Below are positions 6,256 to 6,490 of a stretch of DNA of 6,490 nt, piece by piece (positions within the stretch are counted from its first letter, which is position 1; every line of letters begins with the position of its first letter). The position numbers were made by a program, and so were the translations under genes. Source of the stretch: Bacteroidota bacterium (GTDB taxonomy: Bacteria > Bacteroidota > Bacteroidia > Bacteroidales > VadinHA17); the NCBI GenBank assembly GCA_030593185.1, contig JAUVHQ010000127.1:1-6490 (forward strand), written 5' to 3'. Under the pieces are notes generated by a model, which was not told where the DNA came from, ran no database searches, and was given only the letters and a program-made list of their open reading frames with translations.

Positions 6256-6490
6256 TCAATCAATTATTACCAGCTTTTCTTTATCAGGAAGTTCAGGAAA
6301 CCGGTTATGCGGTTCTGACTGATACCAATACGCAACTGATGAAAGATCGTCTTGAAGCGGCAGATATCTCCCCCCACTCTGCCAGCCAAGACTCTGAATA
6401 GTAATCCTCAGGTCCGTCTCAAACCTGACAGGATCAAGGATATGCCAGCGATATTCGCCTATACGGCTTAAGTGAGTTCCCGATTTAGAT
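6256..6490 (-). CDS. GH172 (DUF2961) family protein, C-terminal 77 residues (5' end outside window)
   Basis: This is the tail of a DUF2961 protein, now classed as glycoside hydrolase family 172. The minus frame reads from the window edge as SKSGTHLSRIGEYRWHILDP and ends in TGA (complement of 6256-6258). The family's conserved C-terminal blocks are both present: EYRWHILDPVRFETDLRI (residues 12-29 of the fragment) and GRYLPLQDDLSSVAYWYQ (40-57), followed by SEPHNRFPELPD. Characterised GH172 enzymes act on furanosides: difructose dianhydride I synthase/hydrolase in Bifidobacterium and D-arabinofuranosidases in gut Bacteroidota. The catalytic residues lie upstream of this fragment, so activity and any signal peptide cannot be judged. 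It is the first visible gene of the co-directional cluster, 111 bp before GH95. The family call is firm despite the short length; the exact substrate is unknown. Confidence 0.9.
   Translation of the reverse strand, partial: SKSGTHLSRIGEYRWHILDPVRFETDLRITIQSLGWQSGGRYLPLQDDLSSVAYWYQSEPHNRFPELPDKEKLVIID

Overview
The window looks like a piece of a glycan-degradation locus from a member of the Bacteroidota. Four lines of evidence support this. Every gene belongs to a family typical of Bacteroidota polysaccharide-utilisation regions (GH29, GH95, DUF2961/GH172, a DUF6786-like lipoprotein and a sugar-porter MFS protein). Two proteins have lipoprotein signals. Start codons are preceded by very A/T-rich leaders with no strong Shine-Dalgarno sequence. 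The gaps hold palindromic repeats of a type I associate with environmental Bacteroidota. I cannot assign a genus.

All five genes lie on the minus strand, so the window is transcribed from right to left. The order of transcription is: the C-terminal end of a GH172 (DUF2961) protein (6256-6490, beginning outside the window); a GH95 alpha-L-fucosidase-type enzyme (3826-6144); a DUF6786-like lipoprotein of unknown function (2486-3733); a GH29 alpha-L-fucosidase lipoprotein with a C-terminal discoidin/CBM32-like domain (839-2287); and the first 188 residues of a sugar-porter family MFS permease (1-565, continuing outside the window). The gaps are 111, 92, 198 and 273 bp. No gene-free stretch exceeds 300 bp.

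Taken together this reads as a fucose-release-and-uptake cassette. GH95 (classically alpha-1,2-fucosidase, inverting) and GH29 (here resembling the alpha-1,3/1,4-fucosidase group, retaining) remove L-fucose in different linkages. GH172 enzymes act on furanosides such as D-arabinofuranosides and fructofuranosides. The permease would import a released monosaccharide. No SusC/SusD pair, sulfatase or regulator is visible, so the full substrate cannot be named from this window.

The most unusual non-coding content is in the gaps. A 163-bp element with 17-bp terminal inverted repeats (623-785) separates the GH29 and permease genes. A long hairpin (2373-2446) lies between the DUF6786-like and GH29 genes, and its core pairs completely only as minus-strand (transcript) RNA. 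A third, smaller palindromic repeat (6198-6243) lies between GH172 and GH95. Three of the four gaps therefore hold repeat DNA, and two of them share the words TGCCCGCC and GGGCAGGCG.
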